Assembly (NCBI GenBank): GCA_036346225.1
Contig: JARFIW010000942.1
Location: forward strand, 1,240,001 to 1,304,000
Source: Platerodrilus igneus
Lineage: Eukaryota; Arthropoda; Insecta; Coleoptera; Lycidae
Direction: 5' to 3'
Length of the DNA: 64,000 bases
How positions within the stretch are numbered: position 1 is the stretch's first letter; each line of letters starts with the position of its first letter. This document shows, piece by piece, positions 1-12,900 of the stretch. The notes beneath the pieces were generated by a model, which was not told the origin of the DNA, searched no databases, and saw nothing but the letters and a program-made list of their open reading frames with translations. The position numbers were made by a program, and so were the translations under genes.

Positions 1-95
1 AAATGCTCACGTAACATTTTTCAAGCACACCGTGTCGAGATCTGAATCCGGAACCTTGGGCTTAGTAGTCACACTATTCAATGACAACCCAACTT
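1..95 (-). repeat. tRNA-derived SINE, truncated by window edge
   Basis: Reverse-strand head of the SINE family seen complete at 42317-42616. The segment holds the decayed B-box region (inverted; GAATCCGG-like around 50) and the region just after the tRNA-like head. The SINE tail lies outside the window. Assigned by direct similarity to the other copies in this window. Confidence 0.65.
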
Positions 96-990
96 AATTG
101 TTCAACAGTTCCTGGGTGATTCTCCCACACGCTTCTCTGCTGAATGTAAAACAACAGTCGCAAGTATTCGTTAACTTTATTTTAAAACCCTGGCAACACA
201 GCACATTATGTTACAGTAAGACTTCTGATAAAGGCTTACATTATAATAATCCCTTATTACTTTCAAGCTCCTAACAAATCACTCTAATAATAATCAGTGC
301 AAGCATTTAACGCCGACTTAAAATACAATACAGAGTGGTACAAGTGCACACCAAGGCTACAGGTTCTGCCAACAGCAGCATAAGTGGTTTTGTGCAGCTA
401 TAATATTACAGGCATACAATGATTGCATAATACGTCAGAATAGGTTTTAAGCAATAAAAATTAAGTACGGATATGTTTTATATAATAAAAAATTCAGAAA
501 TTCTTAATCAAAATTCATAAGTAGATAAAATTAATAACTTTCCATTATTTGCATTGCTTCAAAACAATCCATTCGTCCTTTGTGTGAATACTTAAACATT
601 AGAACAGTTTTATACCCTAAGATTAAAACATGAATGTCAAAGTAGTGTTGGATTTTGTTTTTAGGGAGGAATAAAGGGTCAACTCTTAAATGTATTAAGC
701 CCTATGCTCCTACGTTCTTGTAGAAGCACAGAACGATGTCACTGTTATCATTCGTACAGTAACGGGAATAAGCAAACTCACAGTAAAAGTCTTCATTCCT
801 TATTTATTGCACACAGACTACATACTAAATATTTGGTTTGTGAAAAGTACAATCCAGCCCATACCTTACTAAAAGAACATACGGCACCATTTATACAATA
901 CTCCTTGCTTCGATAACCTATTCGACACAATTTAAAAATATAAGTTAATAGTACCCAGTGTAAATATCACTTATAACATCATTTTACATC
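96..990. other. 3' flank of the TPR gene, no gene seen
   Basis: AT-rich sequence downstream of the minus-strand TPR gene stop at 991. It may include its 3' UTR. AATAAA/ATTAAA-like words occur on the minus strand but none can be chosen. No coding exon or known repeat was recognised. Confidence 0.4.
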
Positions 991-3900
991 TTACGATTTC
1001 CCTTTTTTCCACCTTTGGCGTGCTTGTGACTTTGTATATCGAGGTGCTGTATTTGTAGTAGTGCTGTTTGAAGCATCATCACTTGAATTTTCTTTCTCTA
1101 CAAAAAGATTTCATATATTTTTGGTATAAAGATTATGTTGTAATCCACCTAAATCAATTGGAGTTTCTAATAATGCACTTCTTCGACATTTTTCATAATA
1201 TCGGAAAACACGAGCTACTCCATAACCTATCATAGCAATTGCCATTGTCATTATTGCCATAAGAACTGGATGCTAAAAATAAGCACTTGATATCAATGGT
1301 TTATTGTTGTGTAAGTAACGTACCGTTAGTGTTGGTTTGTTCGTACAAAGATAGTCAGCAATTACTATCATCACACCAAGCACTATACCAACACCTGCCC
1401 CAAGCCATGGAATTTGGCTATCAGCTGCATGAAACATAAAAATAAATGTTAGTTATTACTTTAAAATGATATCACCCATGAAGACGTTTTAAATTTCCGA
1501 TGTCTTTAAAGAGACTTTAGAGCCAGGAATTGAATTATAACAATATGTATCTATTAAAATTATTTTTTTCTGAGACGGGAAAAAAATTTGGCATTTAATG
1601 TTTCTTGACAGGTAACAACATGTCACTTTTTATGAATTTACTTTTTTCCCTGGGAAAAAATTAGTATTTTTTCTCGGATATGTGTAAATAAGTAAGAACG
1701 CGGAGATATTTAATTTAAAGCCGGGTCCACACTTGTAACATTCGGGTGTAACATAACATCGTATCATAACTTCGTCGCGATCAAAACAACCGATATAAAC
1801 AACTTAAGTAAGCAATTTATGAAACCACTCGCAGAATTAAATTGACAGATATTTGATTACTTTAAATGTTTCCTTAGCAACGCAAGTCTAACTGTTCCTA
1901 TAAGTACAACGGCCTACTTGTTTGAAACTTCAAATTTGACATCGATTGATTCTTTGACTTTAATATATTGTAATATTTTTTTCAATAATAAATCATCGTT
2001 TTGCCTGTCACAGAAAAAATAGTGTATTATACACAGGTAAAAATGTAAGATTTTAACTCTCGGTGTTTTGTCTCCCTCCGTTTCGCATTGGGAGACAAAC
2101 ACACCTCGTCCTAAAATCTAGTACGTTTTTCCTTTGTATAATAAATAACTGTAATATCTAATCGACAAACCAGATAAATATGGAGAAATTTATATCTCAC
2201 TTACCTTTCATGTCTTTTTGTTGTTCTTTAACAGTTTTCATCATAGCATTGACAATCAATGTATCATCAGGTTGATATCTAAGGGCTTCCTGGTACGAAT
2301 TAAGTGCATCTTCATAACGAAATGTTGCAAACTCTACTTCAGCCTTCCGAAAATAGCCCTGCAAAAATGTATAATAATAAGAACAATTTATGTGTTATGT
2401 AAAAATTGGCTACAACCATGTAACATTAAATAGAAACCTGATGGAAAAAGAGAAAATTAATTGTAAACGAATAAAATAAATGTTGATGTAGTCTATATAT
2501 TCTGGTTTCATGAATAGTAGTGATGATTAAGCATGACATTTCGATAAATTTTTTGTTCTATAAAGGGGAATTCAAACAATGAACTTGAAACTACAAAAGC
2601 ATAGTTTTCTCTCTGTGTAATACATATTTGAACGTAACTCAGGTCCATAAACTATGTCAAAACCGCAAAAAAGGGAAAACAGATTTCCATATATCATATT
2701 ATGAAGTCAAATACAAAGATGTAAGATGAATAATACAAGAGCAATTGTGTAAACAGACAATTACAAAGTAAATTTTCATAACATGTTATTCTAAGGAAGC
2801 TTTTAGAATAACTAACAGTGAAATATTAATATGCATGTTCCATATCATAATTATCCCAAATATAGATGAGCTTTTTACAAATTAAGCAAAATTAACATAA
2901 CACGGATGCACGTGTAATTATAATACGAAGTAACTCCAGACATCATAATAAAAATTTTACAACACAGATGCTTATTTAGTAAAACTCGCAAACATCAGGT
3001 TACAAATAATGTAATCATATTATATAATACAATGTATCCATTTAGACAGCTGAGGATATGAAATAGCATTAGGCACGTGATCTTCACATAATGAAACCAC
3101 ATTGTTTCATGCTTGATTCACGTGGTCCTACACAAGCAATAGCAATATTACACAATGACATACTCCCGTCCGATGGAATAGAGAATGGGAAGGATAACAG
3201 AAGCTAGACACCCAACGGAAAAGAATGATCGACCACTTGCAAACCAGTAATAAAGAGACATGTGAAAGGTTATCAAAGATAAGGAAAGTCAACAAATCCC
3301 ATTGGCTGTGAGATTGGCAACTGAGAGTCGACGTGGTGATTTGTGGATAGATCTACAACAACCCGATATCTAATTTGGATAGGTTAGTTCCATACCATTT
3401 TCGTGGGAAATTAAGTAATCCTTTTTCAATGTGGATTCCAGCTGGTCAAATTGATGTCTTTATTTAAATTCGCACTCAGTTGTTAATTTAGTAGATAGTC
3501 ATAAATTGTTCTTGTTTTGTGGTGGCATATATTTATGAAACCTGTTTAGCTAAACATTAAGGGTATAATACGTCCACCCGTATTGTAGGTTATAGTGTTT
3601 ACTTTACTAGATTTACAAAGTCTGAACTTTGGAATTAGTCAACAAGGTGGAGGATGTGATTAAATCGTTATAGGTCAATACAAAAGGTGTGACCAATCGA
3701 AAGTGAGTGATTTATTTAATTTCAAATGCTGGTTACGTATATTTACAGGAAGATTGTTATACTACTTGTAATTAAATGGATTTAGGTAACTTTTAATTTT
3801 GTACGTACCTGTTTTCAGGAATATTGTTATGCTATTTGTGTGATTTAGGTAACTATATAGAACATTAAGCTTGACAGCACACTTGCCAAAAATATTAACT

Positions 3901-6900
3901 ATAATGGTACAAAGACAGGGGAACATGGGAGGCAATTTTATCGTTAAGGATGATAATCCAGAAAACAATAAAAAAGGAGAAAGCGTGTACATAGGATTTA
4001 TAGATCTAGAAAAAGCATTCGACAATGTAAAATGGGAAAAAATGTTTGAAATACTCAAAAAGATTGGAATGACTTATAGGGATAGACGGATAGTACACAG
4101 CTTATACAAAGAGCAAACAGCTGTAATAGAATTAGAGCAGGAACGTAGAGAAGGGTTGAGACATGGATGTGCCCTACCCCCGTTAATTTTTAACATGTAT
4201 ATCGATAAGTCCATGAATACTCCAAAAATTAAAAATTTTTATGTGTACCTCTTCACAGGAATAATGCTATGATAATTGTATTAAAATAGAGGAGTGCTTA
4301 TTTTCTTTGTTTAGAATATAATTGGTTGTAAAAAGAATTCCATTCCACCAGGAAGCCTAAATAATCGAGATCCACTAGGAAAATGCCTTCCACAGGCTTG
4401 TACTACAGACGAGGAGGTGGCACTGATTAATTAACCAAAAAAACCTTTCAGGTTAAATGTTTATGATAACATAGCTTGATAATTTTACTTACCCATTACA
4501 TTTTGCAATCAAAGTGTCATTGGTAACGTAGCCATGTCGTTGCAACTAGATCTTTTTACAATTTTTGTTGTTCTTTTGGATTTTTTATTTATATAGAGAA
4601 CCACTCTGCACCACTGTAATTAGTCGGTGCGCACTTAATTTGTTACTAGATTTTTCTTAATCTTCTTTGGGAATTAAACCACTCATAGTTTTTAAAATTA
4701 TCTTTATTTACGTTTCGATCCATGACCTAGGATCGTTGTCAAAATAATAAAATCTTCAAGTTTGACATTTATGACATAAATTGAAGGTGACTTTGATTTA
4801 TTGATGTTCGAAATATTTGGTTTGAGTACACTAAGCAAAAATTTTTAAAGTTTAAAAGAATGATTGCCTTCAATTTGTGTTACGGCCTGGGACCGACTTT
4901 TTTTAGGTAGCCAATACGCTTAACGTGAAATCAGCTGATTAATTGTTATTGGTGAATTTTATATAAATTCAATAAATTTGGAATTGGAAAACATTTTTTA
5001 ACATGTTTCTATTTATACAATTGAGAGGATGGTTATTAAAGAAGTGTGCGATTGCATTATTGAAAGGCTTAAGCAGTCATTTTTTTTTATATTTATGTTG
5101 AAGGGGAAAATCATTATGATTTAGGCTACCTCTTTGGTAGATTTTAACATGGTTCTGAGGCAACCTTATGGGGGGTTTACACTTGTCAGATACCAATGTT
5201 GTTCTATGAAGGTTGTATATGGATCTGAGGTGAAATAAGGCATAAAATTAGAAAACAATAGAAGGGAAACGAGGTATATACATGCTGTGTGAGAATTTCA
5301 GAGAACTATGTAGGCTAGCTCAGAATATAAATAAGTGCAGGTACGTATCCAACCAGTTTTGAGATGAAGATCTAATGATGATGATGATGAAGCATATTAA
5401 CAACACCCGTAAAACAGCATTGGTATCTGACAAGTGTAAACCCGCAATAGGGTTACCTCACAACCATATACAATCTCCGTTAAACAGTATTGGTATCTGA
5501 CAAGTGTAAACCCGCCATAGGGTCGCCTCAGATCCATATACAACCTTCATAGAACAACATTGGTATCTGACAAGTGTAAACCCGCCATAAGGTTGCCTCA
5601 GAACCATGTTAAAATCTACCAAAGAGGTAGCCTAAATCATAATGATTTTCCCCTTCAAAATAAATATTAAAAAACGACTGCTTAAGCCTTTCAATAATGC
5701 AATCGCACACTTCTTTAATAACCATCCTCTCAATTGTATAAATAAAAACATGTTAAAAAATGTTTTCCAATTCCAAATTTATTGAATTTATATAAAATTC
5801 ACCAATAAAAATTAATCAGCTGATTTCACGTTAAGCGTATTGGCTACCTAAAAAAAGTCGGTCCCAGGCCGTAACACAAATTGAAGGCAATCATTCTTTT
5901 AAACTTTAAAAATTTTTGCTTAGTGTACTCAAACCAAATATTTCGAACATCAATAAATCAAAGTCACCTTCAATTTATGTCATAAATGTCAAACTTGAAG
6001 TTTTTATTATTTTGACAACGATCCTAGGTCATGGATCGAAACGTAAATAAAGATCATTTTAAAAACTATGAGTGGTTTAATTCCCAAAGAAGATTAAGAA
6101 GAATGCTAAACAAACCACAACAAACATACAGGGAGTATTTATTGTTACTAGATACCTGCACTTTCTGGGCATTTCAAAATTTAAGACTAACGATTGTTTC
6201 ACCCATAACAGATTGTAGCAGTTTCTGAACCGTCAAACTTGATTAAGCTAATTCAAACCTATATACACTTTCTACTCCTTTTGGTACGTTTAAGTGTAAA
6301 AAGATGACTTCGGTTATATGTTTCTACAGAAGCATTCCAAGAACAAATAAGCACATTTTTAATAATATTAACAGAGTTGCCCTATATGTAGACAATTGGG
6401 TTGTATTTGTAAAAACGCTTTCCGAACATAACCAACGACTTAAAAATGTTTTAGAAATTGCAAAAAAACAACAATGTTAAATTTAATAAACAAAAGTCAT
6501 AATTTGCAAAGAATAAATTAATCTTTTGGGTGTAGTCAAAGGTAAGGGACGATGTTCACCCAGATCCTATCAAATGGCTGCAATAGCAAATATATCTCGA
6601 TTAAAAAATAATGATTTGAAAAGATTCCTTGGATTACCGAATTATTTGTCTAAAATCATAACACACTATTTGTCCACCACTGCCCCGTTAAAATATCCTA
6701 TCAAAGAAGATAACATTTTTACCTGGGAACCTGTATTAATATTAATATTTATTATGTGCTTTATATATATTTACACATGTCGAAATAAAGAAAGTACATC
6801 TAAAATAATATATAATATTTACACACGTCAAAATATTAGAAATTACATTTAAAAATAAGGTTCATATACTTAAAAAACTGCAGTGGTCAATAAACAATCT

Positions 6901-9900
6901 AGGGTAACTATATATAATTCAACTGGTAACAACATCAGCAGCATATGAAGTAGTGAGCATTAGCACGTCATAAATTGCTAAGTTATAATGCTAGTGCCAG
7001 TCTAACGAGCTGCAACAACAAAATCGGTCATTGGCTTTTCTCTTTTCAAAATAACCAACAATTTATATTAATTTTCGTCACTATACCCGAATTACTTCCC
7101 AATGTAAGATAAAATTATTTATTACTGAGTTAGAAAAAGTTGGTACGTAAGTTATGAAAGAAACGATGGTGACGTAACAGCAGAAGTGTAGACCGTATAC
7201 CCTTTAATAGGTGGCCGACAACCCATTGTTTTCAGCTGTACTGGATGATTAGGCCAGAAAGCTCAAGCATGCGTGTTGAGTGCGTAATTTAAATTGCGTC
7301 GGTGGTGCATCAAATAAAGAAATTATTTATTTAGTTTTATTTATTTTCAACAGGCAATAATCCAGTTACAGAAAACAATATATAGAAACAGTGAAAAAAA
7401 AACATACAAAAATATAAAGATATAAATTCTACCTGAGTATCCCGACGATGTCCAAAATGCACTTCAGAGAATTGATATGTTTGTCACATTGACCACAAAT
7501 GAAGATGAAATTGGAGCACATTACATATGAGGGTCGTCCGGAAAGTAGTACCCGTTTTTGAATAAAAAATAAACTAGTACATCTTAACAAATTTTAATGT
7601 TTTATTTGAAAAGAACAAACCTTACACTGCTTCTTCACATAGTCACCTCACAAATTTAAGCATTCATCATATCGTGAGACGAGTTTTTGTATGCCAGCTT
7701 CGTACTCCTCTGCCGCCAATGTATTGAGATATGTAGTCACAGCTGAAGGTGTTAATTAGCAATTTCATAAAAAACTGTTTGTGAAACAATGCTGAATTTT
7801 TCACTGATCTCGTCAATTGTTACGCGTTGATCGGCCTTCGCGAATTCATTAATTAAACTCAGCAGTTCGTCTGTAATTAATGACGGTTGTCTGGAACACT
7901 CTTCATCATGGGTATTGTCTCTGCCCAAACTGAAATTTCGACACCAATGCCGAAATGATGACTCGTCCATAACATTGTCTCCATAAACTTCCTTTAATTG
8001 ACAATGAATATCGCAGGGTTTCACATTTCTTGCGTTGAGAAATCTAATCACGGCCCTAATTTGACAACTGGTGGAGTTCTCTAATTTTTTGAACATTATA
8101 AACACACAGAAAGAACACAATCAAATCAGTACCAGCAAGGCGTAACTTTGCACATAGACAGCTGCAATATAACTAAATATGTTATAACTAGTCCGGATGC
8201 TACTCTACTCACCAGCGCCCCACACGGTACAAACGGGTAATACTTTCCAGACGGTCCTCGTATATAGGTGATATACACAGCAGGCTAGTTCTATTGGTAG
8301 GTATAAAAACAAGCATGTTTGTCTAGATTCAACATGCGTAACCAGAAATTTGATACAAGCAACCAGATCAACAAAATCAAAATTATTGTGAAGCAAATTG
8401 TACAAAAGGGTGATAAGTAAATTTTCACTCGACAAGTAAACGTGGGAATTTAAATACCTAGAATGGGTGAACTCACGTGTCGAGAAAATAAAAGATGACC
8501 GAGTGGACTTACCTGGATTTCCTTAGATTTTTAAACTGTTAGTATTGTTTGACCACTCCAAATGGACCTGCTCCTTAAAAAACTTCTAGATTACTAGAAC
8601 GGGTGGAATGGCTTGTGGGTTTCAGTGATCTAAAGAGGCGAACTATAGGTTCAACCAATCAGTAGGATCCTTATTAAGAAACCAGACTAAGACAGGTCCC
8701 CAAAAGAGGGCAGCGGTTCTTTCGGTACTTAGATTAGCAGAGACCCTAGGGGACTGTATGGCATTCTAAGCCACACTACTGCTTTGTGCAAGGCAACGGG
8801 AAACCACCACATTACCTCCCAAGTACACAGCGTACTGAAATTGTTATTTAAGATAATGGCATCCTCTGGGATAAACAATTCCACAATTAAAATAGTCCTC
8901 CTTCTGGAACTCCAAGAGGGGACTACGTCAGAGATGTGTTCCGAAAGTTTAGAAAAAGAGTCTGGAACATTTTGTAAGTCGGAGCGTGGAATGTCAGAAG
9001 TATGAAGCAAGTAGGCAAGCTAGAGAACTTGAAAATTTAAATAGATAGGCTATCATTAGCGACGTTCGGTGAAGGCAAGCAAGAGAACTTGAAAATTTAA
9101 ATAGATAGGCTATCATTAGATATAGTAGGGATTAGCAAAGTTTCGTGGCCAAAGGCGAGGGATTTTTGGAGCAGGGACTTTAGGGTAATTCATACACGAT
9201 CTGAGGAAGGAAATTCGAGTGTGAGGATAGTTATGCAAAAAAAAGATAGTTCAGTGTAGAAAGCTACTTATAAAAGAACGAAAAAGTACTCATGGTTAGA
9301 TTAGAATCTAAACCGATAAATACAGTAATAGTACAAGTATACATGTCCACATCTAGCTACAGTGAGGAAGAAGAAGAAATTTACAAAGATATCGAAGACA
9401 TACTAAGATATGTAAAAGGACATGAAAATTTAATAATTACGGTTAATATTAATGCAGTGGTAGTTGAGAGAAGGGAAGGAGTGGTAAGAGGTTTATTTGG
9501 TTTAGGCATAATAAACGACAGGGGAAATAGGCTGGTGGAGTTTTGTGACAAAAACAATTTAATCATCACAAACACATTATTTCAACATCGTGCTAAAAGA
9601 CGATACACGTTGAAGATGCCAGGAGATATAGGAAGATATCAAATAGATTACATTCTTGTTAGACAATGGTTTAGGAATCAAGTAAAAGACTATAGAAGCT
9701 ACCCCGAAACAGATATAGACTACTACATGCCGAAAATTGGCTATGTATCATATTTAGTTTAAGTTTAGATTTGTGAGTAAATTCCCGCGATTATTTCAAA
9801 TAAACTTGTGCATTTCCGTCATTTCGGACAGTTGCGTTTGCGCAAAAGGAATGTGCAGACGCGTAGTGATGGCGCAAGTGCGCGGTGTGTGACACGACAT

Positions 9901-12900
9901 TATTAGCCAACGAGACGTCGAAGAGTGAAGTTTACCTGTGTCGTTCCTTTGACTTTTTTCTTTCAGAATGTAGGTTTCCCTTTACCTCTACCTTCTAACG
10001 TTGCCTTTACCTTATTGCTACGTCCTGCCTACAACAGAAAAAGAGGTAAGACATTAAATCTGGATTCAACGATGGCATAACGTAACCCACGCCCAAACAA
10101 CGCCCAAACGAGATACATGGAAATCAACATGGCCCCTGCGCAAGGATGACCGCGAAATCGTGAAGAGTTCCACATTATGGGTGAGTGCTTTTTATCTTTT
10201 TTATGTTGCATCTTGTATCACTGTAAACATATTTGGTACATGATACAATTTGACACGAAATTGTGTCGTAATATCTTTGTTGTGCAATAATGTGAACGTG
10301 GATAGTACCAGTGTTGCCAACTGTGGAAGTGGCTCTAAACACGCGCGCGCGGGATTATAACAGTTACGCCGGTAATATAACAGTGCCGCCTAAATGTTGT
10401 GTTGAAAATTTGTCTTCACCTACGATTTATCCTAAAAGGGTTAGTTTTGAATATATTTGTAGAAATTGGGTTTTGTTCACTCAAATATAATAAAAAATAT
10501 TTTTTTCAAATTTTTAATGGCTGTTGAATAGAAAAAATATAATCTGGCAACATTGCATTTGGCAACATCTATTTTATGTTGGCGTGACATTGAATGCAGC
10601 TGAAATATCAATCTGAAGAATTTAGTCGGCCATGTTTGAACAGTATTTGTTTACCTTTCATATAACTTATTTCTAACTTAATTAATTGGCATTTTCCCTT
10701 ATAAAAACAGTGTATTTATATTTTAAATTCTCTCAAATAATTACTTAACCTAATTCAGGATGAAACTAAAGGATATACCTTTCAAATGTGTTTAGCAAAT
10801 TACATAACCACACTTAAACCATGTGCTTTTGGACTGAATAATTCTTTTCGTAAGTAACTTTATATAATTAATTAACTACATTGTTTATTCGTTATCCCGT
10901 ATGGAAAATTTTTTGATATTACCTTAAATTTGATTATTTACCTGGTTTAACAAATTTTGTTTAGGTTATTAAAAGCGTGTTTTAGATAATTTCTATATTA
11001 TCTTAGTTTACTATGATTTTAAAGTGTCCCCTTACAATCTAACTAATTAACTATAGGTTACGAATTCTTTCTCAAAGAAAATTTTGCTTTTAATACAGCT
11101 AACGTAACTAACTGAATTTTTATCTTGATATATCTATACCTTCTAAAACACTATAGTAAACTTGATTTCATTATATCAGCTTTCTTAAACACTACAATAG
11201 TGAGGTTTGTATTTAAGTTCATTTACTATCCCCTTTAGTTGCGAGGGTTGCTTGATAAATCCCTCGATATAAAAGTAATGCTTTAATAATTTGGTATACT
11301 GATTTTTTTTATAGATGTATCGCTAAAATATTGCCTTGTCATGTGAGCACGATTTTGTTTTGATAGCATATTTTTTAAATTTATCGATATTGCAACGCAG
11401 CATTTTAAGATCTATTTCGTCTAGGCGAGACTTGTCGTCGAAGTTGGTCGCTCAGCAGTATGTTAGTCTAGACTAGACTCATGAAGAGTTGGTCGCTCAG
11501 CATTACATAAGTCTAGACGAGACTCGTGGTAAGTTTGTCGCTCTAGTAATTTTCGAATCATTTTTTGAGGATGATGTTGAAGATTTTGTTTATTAGTCTA
11601 GGTAAAGCTCAAAGGAGGGATGGTCACCCTAGCAATTATATGCGTTGTAAGATATATTTCTTGATCTTCAACAATTTTGTTATCATTAAATCGAGTCTTA
11701 ATTACCGCTATCTCTTCATATATCGATTCAGACCACACTAGGTGGAATGAAAATATCTTTAAAATCGCTCCAGCTTTGCGTACATCCAAACACGAAGCAA
11801 CCCAATTCACGCCTTCATTTCTTGTTTTTGGAAGATATACTCCAATCGATGATGATTTTTATGGTTCAGTTCCGGACGATACTAACGTAATTGAATTTGA
11901 CAAAAAAGTACGCTGGGACAAAGACCAACAATCATTACCTTCTATCTTTAACGACGTTAGAAAAAATTTGTTAAAAGCTTACGAAAAGAGTAAGGACCAC
12001 TATAATCTGCGTAAACGAGATATTTCCCTTGCTTTAGGCGAACATGTTTAGAAAAAATTGTCTTATCGGATGCTACTAAAAAATTCTCTTCAAAATTAGC
12101 CCCTAAATTCATTCTATGTTAGCCATATATCGGTTTATTGTCTAGGTCCCCCCAGTATAACTCTGTCGCTTCATTTAATCAATCCTCGCACCTTTTCTAC
12201 AACAGATTATTTTGTTTTCAGCATTTATCTTACATTGTTGAATTTTGTGGTGATTGTCATAACTTTGGTTGCAATAACTCATTGAATTTTTATGATTGGT
12301 TTTAGCTGATGTTTTGAGTGGATGCTTTTTTCTTTGGACTCCCATAGGAGCCGCGGCCTATGCCATTATAAGAAATGGTCCATATTCACAGTTGCAAAAA
12401 ACTAGGAGTTGCTATTCCATGCATTTTTCTTCTGAATTATTACAGTCGCCCACTTTATCCTTTATCATCACTTGTTTTCTCCTTCTATTAAGTTTCCAGA
12501 ACATATAAACATTTTTTTGTTGTTTTTTATTGAACTTCGTGGTGAGGTGCTATCACTTTTTATTGATATCTTATCAAATTCTCGGTTGTTTTAGCATATT
12601 GGAACAGTGTGTTTGTATTTAACTGCTTATAGTTAGGCATTCTTGTGTGTTTATGGCGTTACAGTTTCTAAAAAATTACCTTGAAACAGTTAGTTTTTTG
12701 TGTGAAGGTATCTCTAGTGATACTTTTAAGTTGTTGTTTCAACTCTTGTCTGATTTTCTTATCGTACTGTATGCACTCGTTAGAACCTAGAAAAATTTTT
12801 TTTAACCTATATGCCTTATCTTACCTATATAACGGCTTCAATGAACCACCCTATCTTGTATCTTTGCGATGGATGACAAAACGGCTTGGTGAGCTGGGGA

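Larger units (their letters stand above)
4640..6153. repeat. Foldback element: 577-bp-arm inverted repeat with 12-bp flanking direct repeats
   Basis: Left arm 4654-5230 and right arm 5526-6101 are reverse complements of each other along their whole length, with only scattered substitutions and small indels (roughly 95% identical by eye). They are separated by a 295-bp spacer. The direct repeat TTGTTACTAGAT lies just outside each arm (4640-4651 and 6142-6153) and may be a target duplication or part of the element. The arms encode nothing recognisable. The spacer contains a LINE 3' tail and 70-bp tandem repeats. A transcript would fold into a very long hairpin. Confidence 0.85.

Noticed and set aside
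5399..5608. CRISPR-like array of 70-bp units
   Set aside because: Units are contiguous tandem repeats without unique spacers, in a eukaryotic foldback element.
6031..6228. 65-codon plus-strand frame starting MDRNVNKDHFKNYEW
   Set aside because: Mostly the right arm of the inverted repeat; no domain and the left arm has the same sequence in reverse, so it is likely chance.
12296..12508. Possible envelope-like frame of Gypsy-1
   Set aside because: Only 70 codons with some hydrophobic residues; no signal peptide, cleavage site or fusion-like layout that I can support.
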